Part shown: positions 1 through 13,137 of the stretch, piece by piece
Position numbering within the stretch: the stretch's first letter is position 1
Layout: every line of letters starts with the position of its first letter
DNA from: Modicisalibacter tunisiensis
Lineage (GTDB): Bacteria; Pseudomonadota; Gammaproteobacteria; Pseudomonadales; Halomonadaceae
DNA: 64,000 nt
Assembly (NCBI RefSeq): GCF_020148005.1
Contig: NZ_JAGXFD010000001.1
Coordinates: 948,719-1,012,718 of the forward strand
Direction: 5' to 3'
Notes under the pieces: model-generated
What the model was told of the DNA's origin: nothing
What the model saw: only the letters and a program-made list of their open reading frames with translations
Database searches by the model: none
Translations under genes and position numbers: made by a program

Positions 1-411
<411 letters not shown>

Positions 412-447
412 ACCGTCAACCCTTAACCCGCTAAACCACTTGACTGA

Positions 448-711
<264 letters not shown>

Positions 712-776
712 ATCACGGTGGGTCGCAAGACCAACCGGGACTCTGACCACAAACCTGTGAAGCGAGAGGTGCTGGC

Positions 777-1247
777 GTGAATCTGAACCTTACCCTGATC
801 GGTCAGGCCATAGCCTTCGCGGTCTTCGTCTGGTTCTGCATGAAGTATGTATGGCCCCCGGTCATGCAGGCGCTGCAGGAACGTCAGAAGAAGATTGCCG
901 ATGGCCTGGACGCTGCCAGCCGTGCCACCCGTGACCTCGAACTGGCCCAGGAGCAGGCTGACGAGACGTTGCGCGAGAGCAAGGAAAAGGCGGCCGAGAT
1001 CCTAGAGCAGGCCCACAAGCGGTCGAACCAGATGATCGAGGAAGCGCGCGAGAATGCCCGCCTCGAGGGCGAGCGGATGATTGCCGCGGCCCGTTCCGAG
1101 ATCGAGCAGGAAGTCAATCGCGCGAAGGAAGAGCTGCGTTCGCAGGTGTCGCGACTCGCTGTCGAAGGGGCGGAGCGTATCCTGGAATCCTCCATCGACG
1201 AGGCCAAACATCGCGAGCTCGTCGACAAGCTCGCCGCCGAGCTTTGA
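777..1247 (+). CDS. atpF: ATP synthase F0 subunit b
   Basis: A 156-aa peripheral stalk subunit. It starts at a GTG codon preceded by the ribosome-binding sequence GAGAGG. An N-terminal membrane helix (about residues 5-25) is followed by a long charged coiled coil rich in Glu, Arg and Ala, which dimerises and holds the alpha/beta head through subunit delta. Length and layout match the gammaproteobacterial b subunit. It is 11 bp from atpH, consistent with coupled expression in the operon. Confidence 0.97.
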   Translation: MNLNLTLIGQAIAFAVFVWFCMKYVWPPVMQALQERQKKIADGLDAASRATRDLELAQEQADETLRESKEKAAEILEQAHKRSNQMIEEARENARLEGERMIAAARSEIEQEVNRAKEELRSQVSRLAVEGAERILESSIDEAKHRELVDKLAAEL

Positions 1248-1258
1248 GGAGGTGACCC

Positions 1259-1798
1259 ATGGCTGAAACGTCTACCGTCGCTCGACCTTACGCCAAGGCG
1301 GCGTTCGAGTTCGCGCACACCCAGGGGGCGCTCGAGGCCTGGTCCGAAATGCTGACACTGGCGGCCGGCGTGATTGCCGATGACGCCATGCGCTCGCGGG
1401 TGCTGGACAACCCCCGGTTGTCCGGCGCCGAGAAGGCCGACATCGTGCTCGATGTCGGCGGCGAGGCGTTCAGCGAGGAAGTCCGTAACTTCCTGCGGAC
1501 CCTGGGCCAGAGCCACCGCCTGGCGGCGCTGCCGGACATTGCCGAGCAGTTCGAGCAGCTGAAGGCCGAGCAGGAGAAGCGCCTGGAGGTGACCATCGTC
1601 TCCGCGTTCCCGCTCGACGCCGCTCAGCAAGACACGCTCGCGAGTGCCCTGGCCAAGCGCCTGAACCGCGAAATCTCCATTACCACTCAGGTGGACCGTG
1701 CCCTGATGGGCGGCGTCATCCTGCGTGCCGGCGACACCGTCATCGACGGTTCGGTGCGCAACCGACTGGCCCGTCTGCGCGACACACTCTCCGTCTGA
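1259..1798 (+). CDS. atpH: ATP synthase F1 subunit delta
   Basis: A 179-aa protein of the OSCP/delta family, linking the b-subunit stalk to the N-termini of the alpha subunits. The N-terminal helical domain ([15 protein letters not shown]) and the C-terminal domain with the late conserved [17 protein letters not shown] block are both present and full length. The start ATG follows a strong GAGGAGG ribosome-binding site. It lies between atpF and atpA as expected. Confidence 0.97.
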   Translation: MAETSTVARPYAKAAFEFAHTQGALEAWSEMLTLAAGVIADDAMRSRVLDNPRLSGAEKADIVLDVGGEAFSEEVRNFLRTLGQSHRLAALPDIAEQFEQLKAEQEKRLEVTIVSAFPLDAAQQDTLASALAKRLNREISITTQVDRALMGGVILRAGDTVIDGSVRNRLARLRDTLSV

Positions 1799-1814
1799 GC
1801 TTGAGGGACATGGC

Positions 1815-3359
1815 ATGCAGCAACTGAATCCTTCCGAGATCAGCGACATCATCAAGCAGCGCATCGAAAAGCTGGATGTCGCCTCCGAAGCCCGTAATCA
1901 GGGCACCATCGTCAGCGTGTCCGACGGCATCGTGAAAATTCACGGGCTGGCGGACGCGATGTTCGGCGAGATGATCGAATTCCCGGGCCACGTCTTCGGC
2001 ATGGTCCTCAACCTCGAGCGTGACAGCGTCGGCGCCGTGGTGCTGGGCGACTACCAGCAGCTCGAGGAAGGCATGACCGCCCAGTGCACCGGCCGCATCC
2101 TCGAGGTGCCGGTGGGCCCCGAGCTGGTCGGCCGCGTGGTCGACGCCCTGGGCAACCCCATCGACGGCAAGGGCGAACTGGGCACCGAGCTGACCGACGC
2201 GGTCGAGAAGGTCGCGCCGGGCGTCATCACCCGTCAGGGCGTCGACCAGCCGATCCAGACCGGCCTCAAGTCCATCGACGCTATGGTGCCGATCGGCCGC
2301 GGTCAGCGTGAGCTGATCATCGGCGACCGCCAGATCGGCAAGTCCGCCATCGCGGTGGACACCATCATCAACCAGAAGGGCAAGGGCGTTACCTGCATCT
2401 ACGTCGCGGTGGGTCAGAAGCAGTCGACCATCGCCAGCGTGGTGCGCAAGCTCGAGGAACACGGCGCGATGGAGCACACCATCGTCGTCGCCGCCGGCGC
2501 CGCCGATCCGGCCGCCATGCAGTTCCTGGCCCCCTATGCCGGCTGCTCGATGGGCGAGTACTTCCGCGACCGTGGCGAGGATGCGCTGATCGTCTACGAC
2601 GACCTCACCAAGCAGGCCTGGGCGTATCGCCAGATCTCCCTGCTGCTGCGTCGTCCGCCGGGCCGCGAAGCCTACCCGGGTGACGTCTTCTACCTGCACT
2701 CGCGCCTGCTCGAGCGTGCCGCACGCGTCAATGCCGACTACGTCGAGAAGTTCACCGACGGCAAGGTGAAGGGCCAGACCGGCTCGCTGACCGCGCTGCC
2801 GATCATCGAGACCCAGGGCGGCGACGTCTCGGCGTTCGTGCCGACCAACGTGATCTCGATCACCGACGGCCAGATCTTCCTCGAGACCGGCCTGTTCAAC
2901 TCCGGCATCCGCCCGGCGATCAACGCCGGTCTGTCGGTGTCGCGCGTGGGGGGCTCGGCCCAGACCAAGATCATCAAGAAGCTGGGTGGCGGCGTGCGTC
3001 TCGCCCTGGCCCAGTACCGCGAGCTGGCGGCGTTCTCGCAGTTCGCCTCCGATCTCGACGAGGCGACCCGCAAGCAGCTCGAGCACGGCCAGCGGGTCAC
3101 CGAGCTGATGAAGCAGACCCAGTACACGCCGATGTCCGTGGCCGAGATGGCCCTGACGCTGTTCGCGGCCAACGAGGGTTTCCTCGACGACGTCGAGGTC
3201 AGCAAGGTGCTGGACTTCGAAAGCGCGCTGCAAGACTACATGAAGGCCGAACACGGCGAGCTGCTCGACAAGATCAACCAGACCGGCGACTACAGCGACG
3301 AGATCAAGCAGGGTCTCAAGTCTGGCGTCGAGCAATTCAAGGCCACTCAAACCTGGTAA
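1815..3359 (+). CDS. atpA: ATP synthase F1 subunit alpha
   Basis: A 514-aa non-catalytic nucleotide-binding subunit of the F1 head. The Walker A motif GDRQIGKS is at about residues 170-177. The [18 protein letters not shown] block supplies the arginine finger to the beta active site. The chosen ATG gives the family N-terminus [10 protein letters not shown]; the frame is open further upstream, but that would overlap atpH. Length matches the E. coli protein closely. Confidence 0.98.
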   Translation: MQQLNPSEISDIIKQRIEKLDVASEARNQGTIVSVSDGIVKIHGLADAMFGEMIEFPGHVFGMVLNLERDSVGAVVLGDYQQLEEGMTAQCTGRILEVPVGPELVGRVVDALGNPIDGKGELGTELTDAVEKVAPGVITRQGVDQPIQTGLKSIDAMVPIGRGQRELIIGDRQIGKSAIAVDTIINQKGKGVTCIYVAVGQKQSTIASVVRKLEEHGAMEHTIVVAAGAADPAAMQFLAPYAGCSMGEYFRDRGEDALIVYDDLTKQAWAYRQISLLLRRPPGREAYPGDVFYLHSRLLERAARVNADYVEKFTDGKVKGQTGSLTALPIIETQGGDVSAFVPTNVISITDGQIFLETGLFNSGIRPAINAGLSVSRVGGSAQTKIIKKLGGGVRLALAQYRELAAFSQFASDLDEATRKQLEHGQRVTELMKQTQYTPMSVAEMALTLFAANEGFLDDVEVSKVLDFESALQDYMKAEHGELLDKINQTGDYSDEIKQGLKSGVEQFKATQTW

Positions 3360-3423
3360 TCCCCCGGGCCCGGCCTGGCCGGGCCTGCGATTCCCCGAGG
3401 GGCCACGAATAAGGTAGATCGCT

Positions 3424-4299
3424 ATGGCAGCCGCAAAAGAGATCAAGACTCAGATCGGCAGTATCAAGAATACGCAGAAGATCACCAGCGCCATGGAAAT
3501 GGTCGCTGCGTCGAAGATGCGTAAGGCGCAGGAGCGGATGCAGGCCAGCCAGCCGTATGCCAAGCAGATCCGCAAGGTCGTGGGCCATGTCGCCAAGGCC
3601 AATCCCGAGTACCGCCATCCGTACACCCTCGACCGCGAGGTCGAGCGGGTCGGCTACATCGTCGTCTCCAGCGACCGCGGCCTGGCCGGCGGCCTGAACG
3701 TCAACCTGTTCAAGGCCGTGGTCAAGGACGCCAAGGCGTGGCGCGACAAGGGCGTCGAGACCGACTTCGTCGCCATCGGGAGCAAGGCCGGCACGTTCTT
3801 CCGCAAGTACGGCGGCAACCTGCTTGCGGCCAAGAGCGGGCTCGGCGAGGCCCCCGAGGCCAAGGATCTGATCGGCAGCGTCAAGGTCATGCTCGATGCC
3901 TTCGACGACGGCACGCTGGATCGGCTCTACGTGGTGTCCAACGAATTCGTCAACACCATGACCCAGAAGCCGACCGTGCGCCAGCTGGTGCCGCTGGTCA
4001 CGTCCGACGAGGACGCCGACGACGAACAACCCCGTCCCGACAGCTGGGACTACCTGTATGAGCCGGACGCCCAGGCCCTGCTCGACAAGCTGCTCAAGCG
4101 CTATGTCGAGTCGCAGGTCTATCAGGCGGTGGTCGAGAATGCAGCCTGCGAACAGGCGGCGCGCATGATCGCGATGAAGAACGCGACCGACAACGCCGGC
4201 AACCTGATCGACGAATTGCAACTGGTGTACAACAAGGCCCGCCAGGCGGCCATTACCCAGGAAATTTCCGAGATCGTGAGTGGCGCCGCCGCGGTGTGA
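3424..4299 (+). CDS. atpG: ATP synthase F1 subunit gamma
   Basis: A 291-aa central rotor shaft. The N-terminal helix [20 protein letters not shown] and the C-terminal helix with the conserved [12 protein letters not shown] stretch form the coiled coil that turns inside the alpha/beta ring. The middle Rossmann-like domain includes the [11 protein letters not shown] motif. The mid-region insert is acidic (DEDADDEQP), in keeping with a salt-tolerant host. It lies between atpA and atpD. Confidence 0.97.
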   Translation: MAAAKEIKTQIGSIKNTQKITSAMEMVAASKMRKAQERMQASQPYAKQIRKVVGHVAKANPEYRHPYTLDREVERVGYIVVSSDRGLAGGLNVNLFKAVVKDAKAWRDKGVETDFVAIGSKAGTFFRKYGGNLLAAKSGLGEAPEAKDLIGSVKVMLDAFDDGTLDRLYVVSNEFVNTMTQKPTVRQLVPLVTSDEDADDEQPRPDSWDYLYEPDAQALLDKLLKRYVESQVYQAVVENAACEQAARMIAMKNATDNAGNLIDELQLVYNKARQAAITQEISEIVSGAAAV

Positions 4300-5727
<1,428 letters not shown>

Positions 5728-5753
5728 GCCGTCCACGCAAGAGGACCTAAGGT

Positions 5754-6182
5754 ATGGCGAAAAGCTTCCATTGCGAGATCGTCAGCGCCGAGCAGTCGAT
5801 CTTCTCCGGCGAGGTCGACCAGCTGGTCGCCGCTGGCATGATGGGCGATCTGGGCATCATGGCCGGCCACACGCCGCTGCTGACCGAGCTCAAGCCGGGT
5901 CCGCTGCGCGTGCTGGGCGAGAGCGGCGACGAGCAGGTCTACTACGTCAACGGCGGCTTCCTCGAGGTGCAGCCCGACCTGGTGTCGGTGCTCGCCGACA
6001 GCGCGGTGCGGGCCCGTGATCTCGACGAGGCCGAGGCCGAGGCGGCGCGCCAGGAGGCCCAGCGCGAGCTCAACGAGCAGAAGTCGGAGCTGGACTACTC
6101 CCGGGCCGCGGCCGAGCTCGCCGAGGCGGTGGCCAAGCTGCGCACCCTCGACCAGCTGCGCCGGGCCAGCGGCAAGCGCTGA
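5754..6182 (+). CDS. atpC: ATP synthase F1 subunit epsilon
   Basis: A 142-aa rotor subunit that couples gamma to the c-ring and inhibits ATP hydrolysis. The N-terminal beta-sandwich (FHCEIVSAEQSIFSGEV through YYVNGGFLEVQPD) and the C-terminal helical hairpin (about residues 90-138, rich in Glu, Ala and Arg) are both present. It is the last gene of the operon and is followed by a strong terminator hairpin. Confidence 0.97.
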   Translation: MAKSFHCEIVSAEQSIFSGEVDQLVAAGMMGDLGIMAGHTPLLTELKPGPLRVLGESGDEQVYYVNGGFLEVQPDLVSVLADSAVRARDLDEAEAEAARQEAQRELNEQKSELDYSRAAAELAEAVAKLRTLDQLRRASGKR

Positions 6183-6201
6183 TTCCGACGGCGTCGACCC
6201 C

Positions 6202-6235
6202 ACGCCCCATGGAGCCCGGCTCCATGGGGCGTTTT
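6202..6235 (+). terminator. Rho-independent terminator of the atp operon
   Basis: A perfect 15-bp inverted repeat (acgccccatggagcc paired with its complement at 6218-6232) is followed by TTTT. It lies 20 bp after the atpC stop codon and before glmU, so it should end atp transcription and leave glmU on its own promoter. Confidence 0.85.
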
Positions 6236-6366
6236 CGTGAGCGGGCGACGCAAGCAGGTCCCCTCGCCGGTTCGATCGTGTGCAAACACGGCGACCGTCA
6301 TGGAGTCGCGGCCGGGGGGCTCGTAAACTGGCCACCGGTCAGGCGACAAGCGAACAAGGAGTGAAG

Positions 6367-7728
6367 ATGTCTCTCGACGTGGTGATCCTGGCGGCCGGCC
6401 AGGGAACGCGGATGCGCTCGGCGCGCCCCAAGGTGCTGCATGCCCTGGCGGGCCGGCCGATGGTGCGCCATGTGCTGGATACCGCCGACAGCCTGGGCCC
6501 CGAGCGGCTGCACGTGGTGATCGGCCACGGCGGCGAGGCGGTGCGCGAGACGCTCGCCGACACCCGGGCGAGCTTCGTCGTCCAGGCCGAGCAGAAGGGC
6601 ACCGGCCATGCCGTGGCGCAGGCGCTGGAGGCGCTCGGCGACGGCAAGGTGCTGATCCTCTACGGCGACGTGCCGCTGATTCGCCGCGAGACCCTCGAGG
6701 CGCTGCTCGCCGAGGTGGCGGACGATCGCCTGGGGCTGTTGACCGTGACCCTGGACGACCCCGCCGGTTACGGCCGCATCAAGCGCGATGCCGAGGGCCG
6801 GGCGGTGGCGATCGTCGAGCACAAGGATGCCTCCGAGGCCGAGCGCGAAATCCGCGAGTGCAACACCGGCATCATGGCGATGACCGCCGACCAGCTGCGG
6901 CGCTGGCTGCCGCGGCTCTCCGCCGACAATGCCCAGGGCGAGTACTACCTGACCGACGTCATCGCCATGGCCGCCGAGGAGCGCCTGACCATCGCCACGG
7001 CCCAGCCCGCGACTCCGGTGGAGGTCGAGGGGGTCAACAACCGGGCCCAGCTGGCCCGTCTCGAGCGCGCCTACCAGCTGGGCCAGGCCGAGGCGCTGAT
7101 GACCGCCGGCGTGGCGCTGGCCGATCCGGCGCGGCTCGACGTCCGCGGCCGGCTGACCTGCGGGCGCGACGTGTTCATTGACGTGGGCTGCGTGTTCGAG
7201 GGCGAGGTCGAGCTGGCCGACGGGGTGACGGTCGGCCCCTACTGCGTGATCCGCGACTCGCGCATCGGCGCGGACTCGCGCATCGCGGCGCACAGCGTGC
7301 TGGAGGGGGCCGTGCTGGCGGGGGCCGGCCAGGTCGGGCCCTTCGCGCGGCTGCGCCCCGGCACGCACCTGGCCTCGGGGGCGAAGGTGGGCAACTTCGT
7401 CGAGACCAAGAACGCCCGGGTCGGCGAGGGCAGCAAGATCAACCACCTGAGCTACGTGGGCGATGCCGAGCTGGGCCGCGACGTCAACGTCGGCGCCGGC
7501 ACCATCACCTGCAACTACGATGGCGCCCGCAAGCACCGCACCGAGATCGGCGATGCGGCCTTCATCGGCTCCAACACCGCCCTGGTGGCCCCGGTCACGG
7601 TGGGGGCGGGAGCCACCATCGGCGCCGGCTCGACGATCAGCCGCGATGTCGACGCCGGGGCGCTGGCGGTGGCCCGCAGCCGCCAGACCCAGCGCGACGA
7701 CTGGCAGCGGCCGACCAGGGACGATTGA
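6367..7728 (+). CDS. glmU: Bifunctional UDP-N-acetylglucosamine pyrophosphorylase / glucosamine-1-phosphate N-acetyltransferase
   Basis: A 453-aa cytoplasmic enzyme for the last two steps to UDP-GlcNAc, the precursor of peptidoglycan and lipopolysaccharide. The N-terminal nucleotidyltransferase domain begins [11 protein letters not shown] and includes the YGDVPLI metal-binding segment. The C-terminal left-handed beta-helix with hexapeptide repeats includes the acetyltransferase motifs [19 protein letters not shown] and [11 protein letters not shown]. The start ATG at 6367 gives the family N-terminus [11 protein letters not shown]; a GTG two codons earlier is possible. It is followed by a DeoR-family regulator and glmS. 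Confidence 0.97.
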   Translation: MSLDVVILAAGQGTRMRSARPKVLHALAGRPMVRHVLDTADSLGPERLHVVIGHGGEAVRETLADTRASFVVQAEQKGTGHAVAQALEALGDGKVLILYGDVPLIRRETLEALLAEVADDRLGLLTVTLDDPAGYGRIKRDAEGRAVAIVEHKDASEAEREIRECNTGIMAMTADQLRRWLPRLSADNAQGEYYLTDVIAMAAEERLTIATAQPATPVEVEGVNNRAQLARLERAYQLGQAEALMTAGVALADPARLDVRGRLTCGRDVFIDVGCVFEGEVELADGVTVGPYCVIRDSRIGADSRIAAHSVLEGAVLAGAGQVGPFARLRPGTHLASGAKVGNFVETKNARVGEGSKINHLSYVGDAELGRDVNVGAGTITCNYDGARKHRTEIGDAAFIGSNTALVAPVTVGAGATIGAGSTISRDVDAGALAVARSRQTQRDDWQRPTRDD

Positions 7729-7792
7729 GCCCGTCGTGATGCTCTCGATGGCTTGACGCGGGCCGGGGATTGGCGTTTGATGGGCGCATTAT

Positions 7793-7807
7793 CTTTCGAG
7801 TTGAAAG
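7793..7807. promoter_or_regulatory. Candidate operator upstream of the DeoR-family gene
   Basis: The 15-bp inverted repeat CTTTCGAGTTGAAAG lies 26 bp before the regulator start, in an unusually AT-rich leader. Further TTTC/GAAA half-sites (GAAACGGCTTTCGTTTC) follow directly. DeoR-family repressors often bind such repeats, so autoregulation or control of glmS is plausible. This is inferred from symmetry and position only. Confidence 0.35.
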
Positions 7808-7832
7808 AAACGGCTTTCGTTTCGACAGAAAA

Positions 7833-8603
7833 ATGCCCAAGCGCGATACCCTGCAGCGGCGCCATGCGATCCTCGCCTACGTCAATGACCACGGCGAGAC
7901 CAGCGTCGACACCCTGGCCCGCCACTTCGCCACCTCCGAGGTCACGGTGCGCAAGGACCTGGCCACCCTCGAGAAGAGCGGCCTGCTGCTGCGCCGCTTC
8001 GGCGGTGCCGCGCCGCTGCCCCAGGAGATGCTCGCCGAGCCCGCGGCGGCGCCGTCCGCCGCCAAGCGGGCCATCGCCCGAGCCGCCGGCGAGCGCATCC
8101 GCGCCCACAACCGCCTGATCATCGACAGCGGCACCACCACCTCGGCGATGATCCCCGAACTCGGCGGCCACGAGGGGCTGGTGGTGATGACCAACGCCCT
8201 GTCGGTGGCCAACGCGCTGCGCGAACTGGAGCCCGAGCCGGTGATCCTGATGACCGGCGGGACCTGGGACCCGCACTCCGAATCCTTCCAGGGACGGGTC
8301 GCCGAGCAGGTACTGCGCTGCTACGACTTCGACCAGCTGTTCATCGGCGCCGACGGCATCGACCTCGAGCGCGGCACCACCACCTACAATGAGCTGATCG
8401 GCCTCTCGCGGGTGATGGCCGAGGTCGCCCGCGAGGTGGTGGTGCTGGTGGAGTCCGACAAGATCGGGCGACGCATTCCCAACCTGGAGCTGCCCTGGGC
8501 GCGCATCCATACCCTGATTACCGACGACGGCATGGACGACGCCACCCGCGAGCGTCTCGAGGCTCACGATGTCGCCGTCATCCGTGTCGCCGTGAGCGAG
8601 TGA
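7833..8603 (+). CDS. DeoR-family transcriptional regulator, GlmR-like
   Basis: A 256-aa protein with an N-terminal winged helix-turn-helix (RHAILAYVNDHGETSVDTLA then SEVTVRKDL, typical of DeoR) and a C-terminal DeoRC sugar-phosphate sensor domain with the DSGTTT, TNALSVANAL and GADGID blocks. It sits between glmU and glmS, 16 bp before glmS, the same place as the glmS regulator in pseudomonads, which suggests control of amino-sugar synthesis. The start at 7833 (MPKRDTLQRR) fits the family; an upstream in-frame start would run through the candidate operator. Confidence 0.85.
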   Translation: MPKRDTLQRRHAILAYVNDHGETSVDTLARHFATSEVTVRKDLATLEKSGLLLRRFGGAAPLPQEMLAEPAAAPSAAKRAIARAAGERIRAHNRLIIDSGTTTSAMIPELGGHEGLVVMTNALSVANALRELEPEPVILMTGGTWDPHSESFQGRVAEQVLRCYDFDQLFIGADGIDLERGTTTYNELIGLSRVMAEVAREVVVLVESDKIGRRIPNLELPWARIHTLITDDGMDDATRERLEAHDVAVIRVAVSE

Positions 8604-8619
8604 AGACAAGGAGGCCAGC

Positions 8620-10455
<1,836 letters not shown>

Positions 10456-10464
10456 GCGCCTGAC

Positions 10465-11592
10465 TCAGCGCCGCCGACGCGGCATCAGCACCCACAGCTG
10501 GCCGGGCTGCTTCATGCGCCCGGCCAGTTCCCCCGCCTGGTCGCCGTGCCCCCAGAAGAAGTCGGCGCGCACCGCGCCGGTGATCGCGCTGCCGGTGTCC
10601 TGGGCGACCATCAGTTGCTGCAGCGGCTCGTTGGACAGCGGCCGCGTGGTGGCCAGGAACACCGGCGCGCCCAGCGGGATGCGCGAGGGGTCGACGGCCA
10701 GGCTGCGTCGCGAGGTGAGCGGCACGCCGAGGGCGCCGAGCGGGCCGTCCGCGCCGGCGCGCGGGTCGGACTCGCGAGGCTCGAAGAACACCACCCGCGG
10801 ATTGACGTCGAGTGCGGCGTCCACCTGCTGCGGATGACGCCGGGCCCAGGCGCGGATGCCGTCGAGGGTGGCCTCGCCGGGGGTGATGGCGCCGCGGTCG
10901 ATCAGCGCCCGGGCGAAGGAGCGAAAGGGCTGGTTGTTGGTGCCGGCATAGCCCACGTGCAGGGTGCCGCCCTCGGCCAGTTCGATGCGCCCGGAGCCCT
11001 GGATCTGCAGGTAGGCGGCCTCGACGGGATCGTCGACCCAGACCAGCTCCTGCCCCTGGAGCCGGCCGCTCTTGCGCAGTGCCGCGCGGCTCGGGCGCCG
11101 GGCGTCGGGATCGTCCCGCCAGGCCTCGGGCAGGCGGTACAGCGGCGTCTGGTAGGGGCCGTGTCGCCGGCGCGAGCCGTGCAGCAGCGGTTCGTAGTAG
11201 CCGGTGATCAGCCCGGTGGTCGAGCCGTCGGCGTTGGCCATCAGGTAGGGGGCGAAGCGGTGTTCGAAGAAGTCGCGGATGGCCTCGCTGTCGAGCGGAT
11301 CGAGGGCCTCGGCGTCGCGGCACACCGCCGCCCAGCCGTCGCGCCGGGCAAGGCGCCGACAGCTCTGCCGGAAGGCGCCCAGGGCGGCCACGGCGTTTTC
11401 CTGACGCCAGCCGGGCAGGTCCTGCCAGGTCATGGGCTGCATCTGCCGGGTGAGCTGCTGCTCCACCGGCGAGGGCGGCTCGGTCGGCTGCGGGGCCCGG
11501 CTGCTGCAGGCGGCCAGCAGGGCGAGCAGCAGCACGAGAATCAGGGAACGCACACCGCGGGCGGCGGGAGGCCAGGGGAGCTCGACGATCAC
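10465..11592 (-). CDS. mltA: Membrane-bound lytic murein transglycosylase A (lipoprotein)
   Basis: A 375-aa outer-membrane lipoprotein that cleaves the MurNAc-GlcNAc bond of peptidoglycan to give 1,6-anhydromuropeptides. The N-terminal signal has the lipobox LLAAC. The MltA domain (ITGYYEPLLHGSR) and C-terminal 3D domain (VAQDTGSAITGAVRADFFWG, with catalytic Asp) are clear. I chose GTG at 11592 because GAGG lies at a fitting distance and it gives a normal signal peptide; a TTG at 11634 would add 14 residues. It converges with glmS, 9 bp apart. Confidence 0.93.
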   Translation of the reverse strand: MIVELPWPPAARGVRSLILVLLLALLAACSSRAPQPTEPPSPVEQQLTRQMQPMTWQDLPGWRQENAVAALGAFRQSCRRLARRDGWAAVCRDAEALDPLDSEAIRDFFEHRFAPYLMANADGSTTGLITGYYEPLLHGSRRRHGPYQTPLYRLPEAWRDDPDARRPSRAALRKSGRLQGQELVWVDDPVEAAYLQIQGSGRIELAEGGTLHVGYAGTNNQPFRSFARALIDRGAITPGEATLDGIRAWARRHPQQVDAALDVNPRVVFFEPRESDPRAGADGPLGALGVPLTSRRSLAVDPSRIPLGAPVFLATTRPLSNEPLQQLMVAQDTGSAITGAVRADFFWGHGDQAGELAGRMKQPGQLWVLMPRRRR

Positions 11593-11768
11593 GCGGGTTA
11601 CCTCGCATCCGTGAAGAGGAAAAGTGCCTGCCAACCCGGCAGGGCACGCGGCCGGCTGGCTCGATTATAGGGGATGAGTCGCGACACGGCAGCCGATGCC
11701 GGGATGGCGCTGTCGGCAAGTCGGTGATGACGTATCCTGCGCGCTGGATCCTGATTCGCGAGCGTGTC

Positions 11769-12644
11769 ATGAGCGACCGACACAGCGGGCCGCGGCTGCA
11801 TCTGGGACTGCCGATGTGGGCCAATGCCGACTGGCGCGGCAGCCTCTACCCGCGGCAGGCGGCGTCCGGGGACTTCCTGGCCGACTATGCCCGGGTGTTC
11901 TCCAGCGTCGAGGGCAACACCACCTTCTACAGCGGCACCCCGCGCGCCGAGACGGTGGCGGCCTGGGCCCGGCGGGCACCGCCGACGTTCCGCTTCTGCT
12001 TCAAGCTACCGGCGACGCTGACCCATGAGCGACGCCTGACCGGGATCGACGCCGAACTGGAGGCCTTTCTCGACGGCCTGGCGCCGCTGGGGCCGCGCCT
12101 GGGGCCGGTGATGATCCAGCTGCCCCGCGACTTCGGCGTCGCGGAACTGCCGGCGCTGGAACGGGTGCTCGCGCGCTGGCCGGCGGGCGTGCCCTGCAGC
12201 GTCGAGGTCCGCGCTCGTGAATTCTTCCACAAGGGCAGCGCCGAGCAGCGTCTCAACCGCTTGTTGATAACTCACAACGTGGACCGGGTGATGCTCGACG
12301 TGCGGCCGTTGTTCGCCACGCCCGCCGGCGACGATCCGCGGCTGCGCGCTGCGCAGGCCGAAAAGCCCCGGCTCCCGTTACACGTGCTTTCCACGGGAGA
12401 GCGCCCCATCGTGCGCTTCATCGGCCATCTTGACACGGCGCTCAATCGGCGGTATTTCGCGCCCTGGGTCGAGCGCCTTCCCCTGTGGATAAAACAGGGG
12501 AAAACCCCTTTCCTGTTTGTGCATACCCCGGACAACCGCCAGGCCCCGGCCCTGGCGCGAACGCTCCACGAGGCGCTGGGCCAGGCACTGGACCTGCCGC
12601 CGCTGGCGGCGTTTCCCGGCGAACGCCAGGCCACGCTGTTCTGA
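11769..12644 (+). CDS. DUF72 (YecE-like) protein
   Basis: A 291-aa DUF72 protein with a TIM-barrel-like fold. Family marks are the N-terminal LGLPMWANADWRGSLYP, the EGNTTFYSGTP block, and SVEVRAREFF. The biochemical role of the family is not established. An ATG at 11724 is in frame, but the start at 11769 puts the conserved LGLPMW near the N-terminus as in relatives. It is transcribed divergently from mltA. Confidence 0.88.
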   Translation: MSDRHSGPRLHLGLPMWANADWRGSLYPRQAASGDFLADYARVFSSVEGNTTFYSGTPRAETVAAWARRAPPTFRFCFKLPATLTHERRLTGIDAELEAFLDGLAPLGPRLGPVMIQLPRDFGVAELPALERVLARWPAGVPCSVEVRAREFFHKGSAEQRLNRLLITHNVDRVMLDVRPLFATPAGDDPRLRAAQAEKPRLPLHVLSTGERPIVRFIGHLDTALNRRYFAPWVERLPLWIKQGKTPFLFVHTPDNRQAPALARTLHEALGQALDLPPLAAFPGERQATLF

Positions 12645-13137
12645 ATGGGCGCCGAGTGGCAGACGGGGCTGGTCAAGCGGTCCGTCATCGGCTAGTTTTG
12701 TCGCCCTTGCGCCCCATGGCGCGATGGCCCGATGACGGGCGAGGGTATGCCTGACCGGCATGCCCTCGCCCGTCACGGCTTGTTGACGGCAGCCGGCACG
12801 CTGCGTCGCTACACCCGGCGGCGCGGTGTGCCGGCTGTCTCGCGGCAGTGATCCTGCTGGCGGTTGAGGCAACCCGCCACACTCGGCTCCGCGCGACGAC
12901 AGGCAAGTGCTCCGAGTCGTGCCCTTCGATCCCCGGTGTCAGATAGTCCGCTATTCACCCGCACGATCGTGTCGATTCGTTGCCGTGCCCGGCGTCCCGC
13001 GCCCGAACGGGTTGCGAGGATCCTGTCATGCCCTGGCAGGCAGCGTGCGATCCACGCTGCGCGGGACGTGGCACAACAAGGACAAGGCGTCATCGCATCC
13101 GATCGATCGATGATGACACGTACACTCAGGGTGCATT
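12645..13137. other. 493-bp intergenic region with two long hairpins
   Basis: No convincing gene is visible. Two adjacent inverted repeats stand out. The first, 12734-12750 paired with 12758-12774, is a 17-bp stem with one G-T pair and a 7-nt loop. The second, near 12788-12840, has arms containing AGCCGGCAC and GTGCCGGCT. Neither is followed by a clear T-run, so they are not canonical terminators. They may be a REP-like element, a terminator for the DUF72 gene, or leader structure for the transporter downstream. Confidence 0.5.

Noticed and set aside
1740..3446. Very long open frame antisense to atpA (568 codons), and similar ones opposite atpD, uvrD and the FUSC gene
   Set aside because: High GC removes stop codons from the opposite strand. 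The translations are low-complexity, lack domains and overlap certain genes.
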